Source of the DNA: Candidatus Thiothrix putei
GTDB taxonomy: Bacteria; Pseudomonadota; Gammaproteobacteria; Thiotrichales; Thiotrichaceae
Assembly (NCBI GenBank): GCA_029972225.1
Contig: CP124756.1
Location: 1,842,001-1,906,000, forward strand
Reading direction: 5' to 3'
DNA length: 64,000 bases
Positions 26,887 to 36,015 of this stretch are shown here, piece after piece (position 1 is the first letter of the stretch; every line of letters starts with the position of its first letter). Below the pieces are notes generated by a model. That model saw only the letters and a list, made by a program, of their open reading frames with translations, made no database searches and was not told the origin of the DNA. Position numbers and translations under genes: made by a program.

Positions 26887-27234
26887 TTATGGGCCTGGTG
26901 CTTGCCCCGCCTGCAACAACTCAAAGATCAACCGTGCAAACTGCTTGGTCTTTTCCGGGCTTTCCAGCAATTGCAGCATCTGGTTCTGGTGCGCTTCGCT
27001 GCTGCCGATAATCGCGTCATCTACCGCTTGGCTGAAATCCCCCAGCATCGCTTGTTCAGCACTGTTGTTGGCAAGCTGGCGCATCACCAGACCGTTTTCC
27101 CGCACCTTGTCGCGCACGGTGTAGGCGTAATTCACCATGTCCGTCTCGCTCAGGTTATCGGTGACGAACACTTCATTCAGGCGAGCAATAATGGCGGAAA
27201 GGAAGGCTTCCTCGCGGCTTTTCGTTGGTTTTGT
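26887..27234 (-). pseudogene. Type I restriction subunit HsdR, C-terminal remnant
   Basis: The frame opens after a stop at 27235-27237 and gives about 115 residues. It contains SREEAFLSAIIARLNEVF and a helical tail (QLANNSAEQAMLGDF, then AIIGSSEAHQNQMLQLL) resembling the C-terminal helical domain of HsdR motor subunits. The nuclease and helicase parts are gone. It lies on the same strand as the DUF1016 and HsdS remnants, the order expected of a decayed hsdMS-X-hsdR locus. Confidence 0.6.
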
Positions 27235-27335
27235 TCAAGCCCGATACCTCGTTGCAGCCTGCGGGGTTTGTAGGCAGGGAGATTTGTCTGGATGTTAGCA
27301 CAGAATGGGGAATCGCTTGCGGTGAATAGGCGCGT

Positions 27336-27362
27336 TAATCACCGCAAGGTATGCGGCGATTA
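27336..27362. repeat. Dyad repeat unit 1 upstream of fic
   Basis: An inverted repeat with arms taatc-accgca and tgcggc-gatta around a 5-base loop. Half-sites gcttgcggtgaata (27315-27328) and gcttgcggtgatta (27370-27383) lie either side. Similar dyads occur at 27392-27416 and 28617-28642. Confidence 0.7.
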
Positions 27363-27391
27363 GGCTTGCGCTTGCGGTGATTAGCGGCTAT

Positions 27392-27416
27392 AAACACCGT
27401 AAAAGATGCGGTGATT
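27392..27416. promoter_or_regulatory. Dyad repeat unit 2 abutting the fic start codon
   Basis: The dyad with arms aaacaccg and cggtgatt ends one base before the fic ATG at 27417, where a ribosome site would normally be. It could be a DNA operator for autoregulation or an RNA hairpin hiding the start region. Confidence 0.6.
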
Positions 27417-28610
27417 ATGATGAAATGGATACACCAACAGCCTGAATGGCCTCAATTTCACTGGGATGACAAAGCCTTGAGTACGCCACTGGCACAACTC
27501 CGTCACCAACAAGGCCACTTGCTGGGGCGAATGTCGCACCTTGGGTTTTCACTCCAGATGGAAACCAGCCTGAATAGCTTGACCAGTGATGCAGTGAAAT
27601 CCTCCGCGATTGAAGGTGAACAACTGGATCGTGAGGAAGTGCGCTCTTCGATTGCGCTCCAGTTGGGGATGGATAAGGGCGGTCATTTGCCCTCCAGTCG
27701 CCATATCAATGGCATTGTCGAAGTGTTGCTGGATGCGACGCAGGCTTACCAGCAACCGCTGACCGAAGAACGCCTGTGCGCTTGGCATTCCGCGCTGTTT
27801 CCGAGTGGCTTTAGTGGCATGACACCGATTATGGTCGGAATGTGGCGACCGCCTTCTGCCGGGGCGATGCAAGTTATCTCCGGGGCTTTTGGGCGCAGGC
27901 GGGTGCATTTTGAAGCACCGGATGCTAACCGGCTACCTGATGAAATGGCGGCGTTTCTCGACTGGTTTGAGCATGACGGCGGTCTTGACCCTGTGCTGAA
28001 AGCGGGTGTGGCGCATTTCTGGTTTATCACTTTGCACCCGTTTGAAGATGGCAATGGGCGGATTGCGCGGGCGATTGCCGATATGGCGTTGGCGCGGGCG
28101 GATGCTACTCCGCAACGCTTTTACAGCATGTCGGCGCAAATTGAAGCCGAGCGCAAACATTACTATGAGCAACTCGAACGCCAGCAACGCGGTTCGCTGG
28201 ATATTACCCCCTGGCTGAGCTGGTTTTTGGCGTGTTTGGGGCGGGCAATTGCCAGTGCGGAAGCAGCATTGGGCGCGGTATTGCACAAGGCCAAGGTGTG
28301 GGAACACCTGCACCTTTACACAGTAAATGAGCGGCAACGTCTGATTATTAACCGGATGATGGGTGAGTTTGAGGGGTACATGAATACCTCGAAATACGCC
28401 ACGATGGCGAAATGTTCGACGGATACGGCATTGCGGGATATTGGCGCGTTGGTGGCTTGGGGCGTGTTGGTGCAGAATCCGGCGAAGGGGCGCAGCACCA
28501 GCTATCGGCTGGTGACGGCGGAGGAGTTGAAGACAGCCGATGTCAAAGAAGTCGCTGAGGATATGGCTGTTCTCCGTGAATGGTTTCAGCAACAGGAATG
28601 CAGTGAATAG
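27417..28610 (+). CDS. Fic-family protein with N-terminal inhibitory motif and C-terminal winged helix
   Basis: The product is about 397 residues. It has a Fic_N region with the inhibitory-helix motif S-x3-E-G (SSAIEGE, about 62-68), the full active-site motif HPFEDGNGRIARA (about 205) and a C-terminal winged-helix-like domain (MNTSKYATMAKCSTDTALRD). Fic enzymes usually move AMP from ATP to target hydroxyls; the N-terminal helix is known to block ATP binding. Such stand-alone Fic proteins are frequent in type I restriction loci. The start is ATG 27417 or 27420; GTG 27411 is less likely. The dyads around the gene suggest self-regulation by the winged helix (inference). Confidence 0.88.
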   Translation: MMKWIHQQPEWPQFHWDDKALSTPLAQLRHQQGHLLGRMSHLGFSLQMETSLNSLTSDAVKSSAIEGEQLDREEVRSSIALQLGMDKGGHLPSSRHINGIVEVLLDATQAYQQPLTEERLCAWHSALFPSGFSGMTPIMVGMWRPPSAGAMQVISGAFGRRRVHFEAPDANRLPDEMAAFLDWFEHDGGLDPVLKAGVAHFWFITLHPFEDGNGRIARAIADMALARADATPQRFYSMSAQIEAERKHYYEQLERQQRGSLDITPWLSWFLACLGRAIASAEAALGAVLHKAKVWEHLHLYTVNERQRLIINRMMGEFEGYMNTSKYATMAKCSTDTALRDIGALVAWGVLVQNPAKGRSTSYRLVTAEELKTADVKEVAEDMAVLREWFQQQECSE

Positions 28611-28616
28611 CGGGGC

Positions 28617-28642
28617 TAATCGCCGCAAACAATGCGGTGATT
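28617..28642. repeat. Dyad repeat unit 3 downstream of fic
   Basis: A dyad with arms taatcgccgca and tgcggtgatt, sharing sequence with the two upstream units. It lies between the convergent ends of fic and the DUF1016 gene. A terminator role is possible but there is no T run. Confidence 0.65.
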
Positions 28643-28675
28643 TTGCCAATATTGACACTTTTGGTGTTGAGGCGA

Positions 28676-29740
28676 TTACGCCGGGGTGTTTGGAAGGTTA
28701 AGTGTCGCATCCTCCTGATCCTGTAACCGCAGCCGCGCCCGTTCTATAGCCTGATGCAAACGCTGCTCCAGCAAGGCTTTGGGTGGCAAGGTCGTCAGGT
28801 ATTCCGCTACATGGATGCCGCTGTTATCCAGCTCCAGCAGTTCGATTTGTTCCTGCTTTTTTCCGGCGCAGAGGATAATTCCCAAGGGTGGTTGTTCGCC
28901 CGGTTCTTGTTCGTAACGGGCAAGCCAGCGTAGGTACAATTCCATCTGGCCTTTGAATTCGGGTTTGAAATGACCGATTTTCAGGTCAATGGCAATCAGG
29001 CGTTTGAGTTTGCGGTTGTAGAACAGCAGGTCAATGTAGAAATCATCGTTGTCGATGTGCAGGCGTTTCTGGCGGGCGATGAAGGTGAAACCTGCGCCCA
29101 ACTCCAGCAGGAATTGTTCCAGATCACGCAGAATAGCGTCCTCCAAATCTTTTTCCAGATAGTGGTCGTTGAGTTCGAGGAAATCGAGTAGGTAGGGGTC
29201 TTTGAACAGCAAGTCCTGACTGATTTGCCCTTGGCTTTGCAGGTATTGCAGCTCTTTGGTGATGGTTTGTTCCGGCTTTTTGGAAATGGCGGTGCGTTCG
29301 TACAATTGGGAGTCGATGCGTTCTGCCAAGGTGCGGGTTGACCAACGGCTGGTAATGCTCATTTGCACGTAAAAATCACGTTTTAACGGCTCGTCAATGG
29401 CAAGCAACTGCCTGAAATGCGTCCAACTCAATTGTGTACGCAGTGCGTGCAAAATCTCATTATCGGGGAAATACTCGGCAAATTTCACCATATTCGCCAA
29501 ATTGCGTTTTGACCAGCCGCGCCCGAATTCAGCGGATAGCTATTGCGCCAGCGTGCTGATGATTTGCTGACCGTATTCGCCGCGTTGACCCTTGAGGATT
29601 TCATCCGCGATACGCTTGCCGACTTGCCAGTACAACAGGGTCAGCTCTGCATTGACCGCAATAGCTGCCCGTTGTTTGGCGTTCTGGATGAGTGCTTTGA
29701 TGTCGCCCGCCAGACTCGGATTGATTATTTCCTGACTCAT
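28676..29740 (-). pseudogene. DUF1016/YhcG-type PD-(D/E)XK nuclease with internal amber stop
   Basis: The start [18 protein letters not shown] at 29740 has ribosome site ggagg. The frame runs 66 codons (YGQQIISTLAQ), meets TAG at 29542-29540, then continues in the same frame as LSAEFGRGWSKRNLANMVKF for the rest of the normal protein. The C-terminal part holds the nuclease-like core: DDFYIDLLFYNRKLKRLIAIDLKIG. The family often sits in type I restriction loci. Only one point mutation appears to separate it from an intact gene; an internal start could give the C-terminal domain alone. The start overlaps the hsdS stop. Confidence 0.8.
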
Positions 29741-29896
29741 ACTGCCTCCTTGTTCGACTGCCAACCCCGCACATCAATCTTGCCTGTCACCGCCGCCGAA
29801 ATCAGTGCCGCCCGCCGCTCTTGCAACAACCCAATCTGCTGAGATGCTCGATTCAGTAAATTATCTAGCTTTTTTTCGTATATTTTGCACTGGTTA
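29737..29896 (-). pseudogene. Type I specificity subunit HsdS, C-terminal remnant
   Basis: About 50 codons remain, ending [20 protein letters not shown], a highly typical HsdS C-terminus preceded by a coiled segment ([18 protein letters not shown]). The gene is cut by the IS630 at 29897. The sequence on the other side of the IS is a palindromic repeat and then aceK, so the rest of hsdS and hsdM has been deleted and not just displaced. Confidence 0.8.
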
Positions 29897-31024
29897 TACT
29901 TTGCCCGTGAATAGCTGTTGAATAATGAGAAGCCCTCAAGCAAAGTACGGCTGTTATTGGCAACCGGTCGTCCTTTCCATGATCCAGATAGACTTCAGCG
30001 AATCCGATCAAACCGCCTTGAATGAGGGGCGTTACCGCCATGCCCACCCTCGCGTCCGCCAACGGATGGAAGTGTTGTGGCTAAAAAGCCAGGGAATGGC
30101 GCATGGGGACATTGAACGGCTGGCACAGGTGAGTTCAACGACGGTCACCCGTTATTTGAAACGTTACCAACAAGGTGGGATCGCTGCCTTGGAACAACTG
30201 GATTTCCGTCGCCCAACCCGCCGGTTGGAACCTTTCCGTGAGCCCCTGAAGAAACATTTTGAGAAGCATCCACCGACCCGGATCAGTCAGGCGATCGCTG
30301 ATATACAGCGCTTAACCGGCCTTGAACTCAAGCGGGAAGCCGTGCGGCTATTCCTGCATGACTTGGGTTTGTCCGTCAGGAAGGTGGGGATGATACCGGC
30401 GAAAGCCGACCCTGCTGCCCAGGAGACTTTTAAAAAAAGAGCTGGAGCCGCGTCTTGAGGAGGCCAAGGCCGGAAAACGCGCCGTTTTCTTTGTCGACGC
30501 CGCCCATTTTGTCCTGGCACCGTTTCTGGGGTTCCTGTGGTGTTTCACCCGGCTGTTCATCCGCGCCCCTGCCGGACGCCAGCGCTACAATGTCCTCGGT
30601 GCGTTGAATGCAGTCACCCATGAACTGGTCACCGTGACCAATGACAGTTACATCAACTCCCAAAGTGTTTGTCAGTTGCTTCGGCAAATCAAGGCATTGG
30701 CCCTGGATGTCCCGGTGACCTTGGTGATGGACAATGCCCGTTACCAGCGCTGTAGCCTGGTACAAACATTCGCCCAAACACTCGGGATCGAACTGTTGTT
30801 CCTACCCGCTTATTCCCCCAACCTGAACCTGATTGAGCGCCTCTGGAAGTTTGTGAAGAAGGAATGCCTGTATTCACGTTACCATGAAAACTTTACCGCG
30901 TTTGCGCAGGCCATTGATGCCTGTTTGGCACAAACCCACACTACGCATAAAAAAGCCTTGGACTCCTTGCTGACTCTCAACTTTCAGACCTTTGAGGAAT
31001 CTGCAATTATGGGCGGTTGAAGTA
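29897..31024 (+). mobile_element. IS630-family element, type A copy 2
   Basis: The 1128-bp element has TA duplications at 29895-29896 and 31025-31026 and the same tips as the two IS66-borne copies. It separates the hsdS remnant from the palindromic repeat before aceK. The sequence differs from copy 3 by very few bases (for example at 30518). Confidence 0.92.
29979..31020 (+). CDS. IS630-family transposase, type A, two frames joined at an A7 run
   Basis: Frame 1 ([15 protein letters not shown] start, to 30458) encodes two helix-turn-helix regions ([19 protein letters not shown]). Frame 2 (to 31020) encodes [17 protein letters not shown] and the DDE core ([29 protein letters not shown]). They meet at seven A at 30432-30438. 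A +1 or -2 shift at this run would fuse QETFKK to [10 protein letters not shown]. All copies keep the same seven A, and copy 3 keeps both frames open. Confidence 0.8.
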
Positions 31025-31027
31025 TAC

Positions 31028-31128
31028 AAGAAAATCCTCCCCCAACCCCTCCTTTTGCAAAGGAGGGGAGCAAGAGAGTTCTTTGTCTTGCCTCCCCCTT
31101 TGCAAAAGGGGGATTGAGGGGGATTTTC
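31028..31128. repeat. Large imperfect palindromic repeat
   Basis: Arms of about 38 bases (left aaaatcctcccccaacccct..., right ...ggggattgagggggatttt) pair imperfectly around a spacer. Such C-rich inverted repeats are common dispersed elements. This one begins two bases after the IS630 target duplication and ends just before the aceK stop, so it may also act as a terminator for aceK. Confidence 0.7.
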
Positions 31129-31129
31129 T

Positions 31130-32877
31130 TCAACGCTTGAAGCGCAATGCCTCAGGATAGGGGAACACATCTTCGTACTTGCCCGCCTTGATCTTATCCT
31201 GCTTCTCTTTCCAATAACGTGCATCCAACAAATTCCGATGGTATTTGAGGAAAGTTTTGCGGATTTTGGGCGTAGACAGCAAAAACGTACCGAATTCTTC
31301 CGGGAACACGTCATTCGGCTCGACCGAATACCACGGTTCGGAACGGAACTCGTCTTCCGGGAAGCGCGGCGGTGGAATCTTGCGGAAATTGCATTCCGTC
31401 ATGTAGGTAATTTCGTCGTAATCGTAGAACACCACGCGCCCTTGCTGCGTGACCCCGAAGTTTTTGTAGAGGAAATCGCCGGGGAAAATGTTCGCGCCCG
31501 CCAATTGCTTGATGGCATTGCCGTAGTCTTCGATCACCCCTTCCAGAACGTCATCGTCAGCGGTTTCGATGAAAATGTTCAGCGGAATCATGCGCCGTTC
31601 CATATAAACATGGCGGAACACCAGATTGTCGGTGTCATAACTGATGCTACTGGCACAGGTTTCTTGCAGTTCCTCCAGCAGGCTGGCATCGAAACGTTCC
31701 AGTGGCAGCGCAACGTTGGAATATTCCAGCATATCCGCCATGCGCCCCACGCGGTCGTGGCGTTTCACCAACTGGTATTTTTCCTCAACCTGTTGGCGGG
31801 TGAATTCTTTTTGTGTGGCGCGAATTTGTCCTTGATGATCTTGAACACGTAGGGGTAAGAGGGCAGGGTGAATACCATCATCACCATGCCGCGTATCCCT
31901 GGCGCGATCACGAATTCATCGCTGGAATGCTTCAAGTGGTGCAAAAAGTCGCGGTAAAACGCCGATTTGCCCTGCTTGTGCAAACCAATCGCTGAATACA
32001 GCTCTGAGGTATCGCGGCGCGGCAGCAATTGTTGCAGGAAGCACACCACCGCCGACGGCACTTGATGTTCCATCATGAAATACGCCTGCGAGTAGCTGAA
32101 GACCACGGAAAGCTGCTTTTCCCCCCACACCAGCGCATCAATGTACAAACCACCGTTTTCATTGTTGAGAATGGGCAGGGCGAAGGCGGTTTCTTCACGC
32201 CCATTGATCATGCGCCCGACCAGATACGCCGCCTTGTTACGGAAAAACGGGTGGCGGATCACGGCAAGCTGGAAATTCAGTTGTGCCTTGCGGTTGGTCT
32301 TGCCGGGGTAGTGCTTGACGATGGCGCGGTAAATATTGCGCAGGTCGCGTTCGAGGTTTTCAAACGGCAGCACAAATCCCGCATTGTGGAGGATGCTGAT
32401 AATGGATTCGCGCAAGCCGCTCGTGCCGGGGTAGTAGCACACGTAGCTGGTTTCTTCTGAATCAATGTATTCGGTCGAAATCGAGCTACGCACAAAGATG
32501 AATTCGTTGGTGTAGTACTGGCGTGGAAATTGGCGGCAAAACACTGAGGTGTAGAAGGTTTCCGCCAGTTCCGGCTGTTGGTGATCCAGCAACAGGCGCA
32601 TGTAACAGTGTTTGACTTCGCGCCATAGGCTGGGGTCGATGGTCTTGATTTCATACAAATCGCGGGTCAGGGCAATGGTTTCCTTGATGCGATGATCATA
32701 CAACATAATGCGTTCGCGGGAGGCGAGTTGCACCGCTTTCCAATCCGCATCCTCAAAACGCTGACGTGCGCCAGCGGTGATTTGCTGGAAAATAGCAAAG
32801 TGCCGGTTAAAGCCTTGCAGGATGGTGGTGGCAATGCCGCGTGCAAGAGAATTGATCTGCAAAGCCTGTTCTGCCAT
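31130..32877 (-). pseudogene. aceK: Isocitrate dehydrogenase kinase/phosphatase, single frameshift
   Basis: The first frame (32877 to 31765) covers the regulatory and start of the kinase domain, with APGIRGMVMMVFTLPSYPYV. It goes out of frame after KDKFAPHKK. The second frame continues EFTRQQVEEKYQLVKRHDRV to the normal C-terminus near 31130. Adding one A to the run of five at 31808-31812 (T on + strand) restores a full-length protein of about 581 residues. AceK switches isocitrate dehydrogenase off when the glyoxylate shunt is needed. It may be a true mutation, a phase-variable run or a sequencing error; every other residue looks conserved. Confidence 0.88.
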
Positions 32878-32990
32878 ACCCTACCCACCTAAAATATCCA
32901 AGGAAAGAGGTCAGAATATTACAGGAATATTTATGTGCGCTGCAACAAACGCATTGAAATGGCATGTTGTCGACAATTACCGAGATTAGG

Positions 32991-34238
32991 TTAGTGCGGC
33001 GGAGTTAGACGTGTCTCACTGACCGATGCTAACCAGCGGATGACGCCCTCTCCGACCTCTCGTCCGCTGGCAAAGCACGCTGTCAGGAGATAACCGCCTG
33101 TCGGCGCTTCCCAATCCAGCATTTCCCCCGCGCAAAATACCCCCGGTAAGTGCCGCAACATCAAATTTTCATCCAAGGCTTCAAACGGTACGCCGCCTGC
33201 GGTGCTGATGGCTTCGTCAATGGGCGTGGTCGCGGTGATGGTAATGGGAATGGCTTTTAAGGTTGCAGCGAGCAGTGGAATGTTTTGCCAGTGTGCTTTA
33301 TCCAGCGTTTCAAACAGCAGTGCTGCTTTTACCCCATCCAATTTCCAATGGCTTTTTAGAAAGTTGCCCAGCGTTTTGTTGGCGGGCTTTTTGTGCAAGG
33401 CGGCTTCAAGCTGGGCGTGGCTGTGGTTGGGGAGTAAATCCAAGTGGAAGGTGGCTGAACCGTGTGTATCCAGCGTGTCACGTAAGCGAGCAGAAAAGGC
33501 GTAGATTAAGCTGCCTTCCACGCCGCGTGCGGTGACGATCATTTCACCCATGCGCGTTTCGGTTTGCCCCGTCAAATCGGTGAAACTTAAAGTGACGGAT
33601 TTTAGCGGTGAACCGGCAAAGCGGCTGCTGAGGTGTTCGCTCCATGCACACAGAAAGCCGCAGTTGGTGGGTTTTAAGGGGGCGATGGGGATCTGACGGT
33701 CGGTTAGCAGCTTGACCCATGCGCCATCGCTGCCGAGTTTTTTCCAGCTACCACCGCCGAGGGCGAGAATGACTGCGGTGTAGGGAACGGTAATTGTACT
33801 TGGGGGTGTTTCAAACACAAGTTGCCCCTGCGCATCCCACCCCACCCAACGATGACGCGGATGCACCCGCAACCCGTTACGTTTCAGCCGTGCCAACCAC
33901 GCCCGCAATAACGGCGCAGCTTTCATTTCCTTAGGAAACACGCGCCCCGATGTGCCAACAAACGTTTCTACGCCCAATTTCGCACACCACGCCCGCAATT
34001 CTTCTGCGCCAAAGCGTGCTAACAGCGGTTGTAATTGCGGTTGATGTTCGGCGTAGCGGCTGCAAAACGCCTCAAACGGTTCATAGTGGGTAATGTTCAA
34101 ACCGCCAATCCCCGCCAGCAAGAACTTGCGCCCCAGCGTCGGCATGGCATCGTACAAATCCACCGCATAACCCGCGTTGGTAAGCTGTTCTGCCGCCATA
34201 AGTCCAGCGGGACCGCCGCCGATAACGATCACGCTCAA
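32991..34238 (-). CDS. HI0933/YhiN-like flavoprotein
   Basis: The 415-residue protein starts with an FAD-binding Rossmann motif (VIVIGGGPAGLMAAEQL), then GRKFLLAGIGGLNITHYEPF, a hallmark of the HI0933-like family. A C-terminal return to the FAD site (LPGVFCAGEMLDWEAPTGGYL) completes the fold. Its substrate is unknown; the family comprises uncharacterised NAD(P)/FAD-dependent oxidoreductases. The start overlaps the end of the ABC permease gene by 4 bases, so it is probably cotranscribed with the exporter genes. Confidence 0.9.
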   Translation of the reverse strand: MSVIVIGGGPAGLMAAEQLTNAGYAVDLYDAMPTLGRKFLLAGIGGLNITHYEPFEAFCSRYAEHQPQLQPLLARFGAEELRAWCAKLGVETFVGTSGRVFPKEMKAAPLLRAWLARLKRNGLRVHPRHRWVGWDAQGQLVFETPPSTITVPYTAVILALGGGSWKKLGSDGAWVKLLTDRQIPIAPLKPTNCGFLCAWSEHLSSRFAGSPLKSVTLSFTDLTGQTETRMGEMIVTARGVEGSLIYAFSARLRDTLDTHGSATFHLDLLPNHSHAQLEAALHKKPANKTLGNFLKSHWKLDGVKAALLFETLDKAHWQNIPLLAATLKAIPITITATTPIDEAISTAGGVPFEALDENLMLRHLPGVFCAGEMLDWEAPTGGYLLTACFASGREVGEGVIRWLASVSETRLTPPH

Positions 34239-35008
34239 CTGCGAATCCCAATGCCTTTATTCAACAAATACAGGCTAAATCCGCCCAACAAGCCGATAAA
34301 ACCGATGATTACCGCGTAACTTACCCAAATCGCCATATCCGACGCGCCCAAAATGCCGTAACGGAAGCCATTCACCATGTAGAGCACGGGGTTCAGCAAG
34401 GAAATGTTCTGCCACAGCGGTGACAGCATCGCAATCGAGTAAAACACCCCGCCCAAATACGTCAGCGGCGTCAGTACGAAGGTTGGGATAATGGTGATGT
34501 CATCAAAACTTTTCGCGTACACCGCGTTGATTATCCCCGCCAACGAAAACAGTACCGATGTCAGCAGCACAATCGTAAAGGTGATGAAAATATGTTGCAC
34601 ACTCAGGGTACTGAAGATCAGCGATACCAGCGTGACTGCCAACCCAACCGCCAAGCCACGCGCTACGCCACCGCTTACAAAGCCTGCCAGAATGATCCAA
34701 TTCGGCATCGGCGATACCAGCATTTCGGCGACATTGCCCTGAAATTTGCTGCCGTAAAACGACGACACCACGTTGGCGTAGGAGTTGGTGATCACGGTCA
34801 TCATGATCAAGCCCGGCGTAATGAAGTCGATGTAGCTATGCCCTTCCATATCGCCAATTTGCGAGCCGATCAGATTGCCGAAAATCACGAAATATAGCGC
34901 GGTGGTGATCACGGGGGGAACAATGGTTTGTACCCAAATCCGTGCGAAGCGCAGCACTTCTTTGACCAGAATAGTGGTGTAGGCTGTCCAGAGTTGTTGA
35001 GCATTCAT
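34235..35008 (-). CDS. ABC-2 type permease (YadH-like)
   Basis: The 257-residue protein has six membrane segments and the ABC-2 family layout, starting with an amphipathic helix (YTTILVKEVLRFARIWVQTI). The sequence EMLVSPMPNWIILAGFVSGG is typical of YadH/NodJ-type permeases. It overlaps the ATPase gene by 4 bases and forms an exporter with it. The substrate is unknown. Confidence 0.9.
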   Translation of the reverse strand: MNAQQLWTAYTTILVKEVLRFARIWVQTIVPPVITTALYFVIFGNLIGSQIGDMEGHSYIDFITPGLIMMTVITNSYANVVSSFYGSKFQGNVAEMLVSPMPNWIILAGFVSGGVARGLAVGLAVTLVSLIFSTLSVQHIFITFTIVLLTSVLFSLAGIINAVYAKSFDDITIIPTFVLTPLTYLGGVFYSIAMLSPLWQNISLLNPVLYMVNGFRYGILGASDMAIWVSYAVIIGFIGLLGGFSLYLLNKGIGIRS

Positions 35009-35931
35009 TGCTTGTTGTTCTCCACCAAATCCATGAAAAGTTGTTCTAAGCGGTTGGTTTTATTGCGCATACTGTTGACGATGACACCGTGTTCATTGAG
35101 GAAGGCGAACACTTTGTTGAGTGAGTAGTGTTCTTTGTGGAATACCGCTTCCAAAGTGGTTGGGTCTTGCAGGGTGAAATGGCACAGGTTGCTGGTAGTC
35201 GGTAATACCTGCACCGGGCTGGCAAGGTCGAAGACGTAGCTTTCGGTATCCAGTCGGTTGAGAAGCTGTTTCATGCTGGTGTTTTCGATCAACTCGCCTC
35301 GGTCGATAATGCCGATATTGCGGCACAGGCTTTCGGCTTCTTCCAGATAGTGGGTGGTAAGAATGATGGTTGTGCCATCCGCGTTGAGTTTGCGCAGGAA
35401 TTCCCACATCGAACGGCGAATTTCGATGTCAACGCCAGCGGTGGGTTCGTCGAGAATCAGCAGGCGCGGTTGGTGGATGAGGGAACGTGCAATCATCAGG
35501 CGGCGTTTCATGCCACCGGAGAGGGTGCGGGCTTGGTCGCGGGCTTTTTCCCACAAACCGAGTTGTTTGAGCAGCACTTCGGCACGGGCAAAGGCTTCGG
35601 CACGCGGGATGCCGTAATAGCCGCCTTGATTGACCACGATTTCAACGACTGGCTCGAAAATATTGAAGTTGAATTCTTGCGGCACTAGCCCGATTTGCGC
35701 TTTGGCTTGTTCGCGTTGGGTATCGAGGTCGTAGCCGAAAATGCTGACCTTGCCTGCGGTTTTGTTCACCAAGGAACTGGCAATGCCGATGGTGGTGGAT
35801 TTGCCTGCGCCGTTTGCACCGAGCAGGGCGAAGAAGTCGCCTTGTTCCACGCGCAAGTCGATACTTTTGAGGGCGGTGAAGCCGTTGCCGTAGGTTTTTT
35901 GTAAGCCTTGAATGTCGAGAGCCGTCGTCAT
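35005..35931 (-). CDS. ABC transporter ATP-binding protein (YadG-like)
   Basis: The 308-residue ATPase has Walker A LGANGAGKSTTIG, signature LSGGMKRRLMIARSL and Walker B LLILDEPTAGVD, plus a C-terminal extension typical of ABC-2 exporters (EAVFHKEHYSLNKVFAFL). With the permease it forms a YadGH-like system. It is the first gene of a three-gene operon with the permease and the HI0933-like flavoprotein; mtgA diverges from it. Confidence 0.92.
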   Translation of the reverse strand: MTTALDIQGLQKTYGNGFTALKSIDLRVEQGDFFALLGANGAGKSTTIGIASSLVNKTAGKVSIFGYDLDTQREQAKAQIGLVPQEFNFNIFEPVVEIVVNQGGYYGIPRAEAFARAEVLLKQLGLWEKARDQARTLSGGMKRRLMIARSLIHQPRLLILDEPTAGVDIEIRRSMWEFLRKLNADGTTIILTTHYLEEAESLCRNIGIIDRGELIENTSMKQLLNRLDTESYVFDLASPVQVLPTTSNLCHFTLQDPTTLEAVFHKEHYSLNKVFAFLNEHGVIVNSMRNKTNRLEQLFMDLVENNKQ

Positions 35932-36015
35932 GGTGATTTTTCTGTTGAAAACGAAACGTGAATGTTAGCACGTATCTCACGAGTGGGGATTTGTTGTGAC
36001 ATAATACGCGCCATT

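Noticed and set aside
27301-27420. A short CRISPR-like array upstream of fic
   Set aside because: The units are imperfect dyads of unequal spacing, only two to three copies, one of them on the far side of the gene, and there are no spacers of constant length or cas genes.
31130-31771. A separate gene for the 213-residue ORF downstream of aceK
   Set aside because: It starts at a weak TTG and its sequence is the direct continuation of AceK; a one-base shift joins the two.
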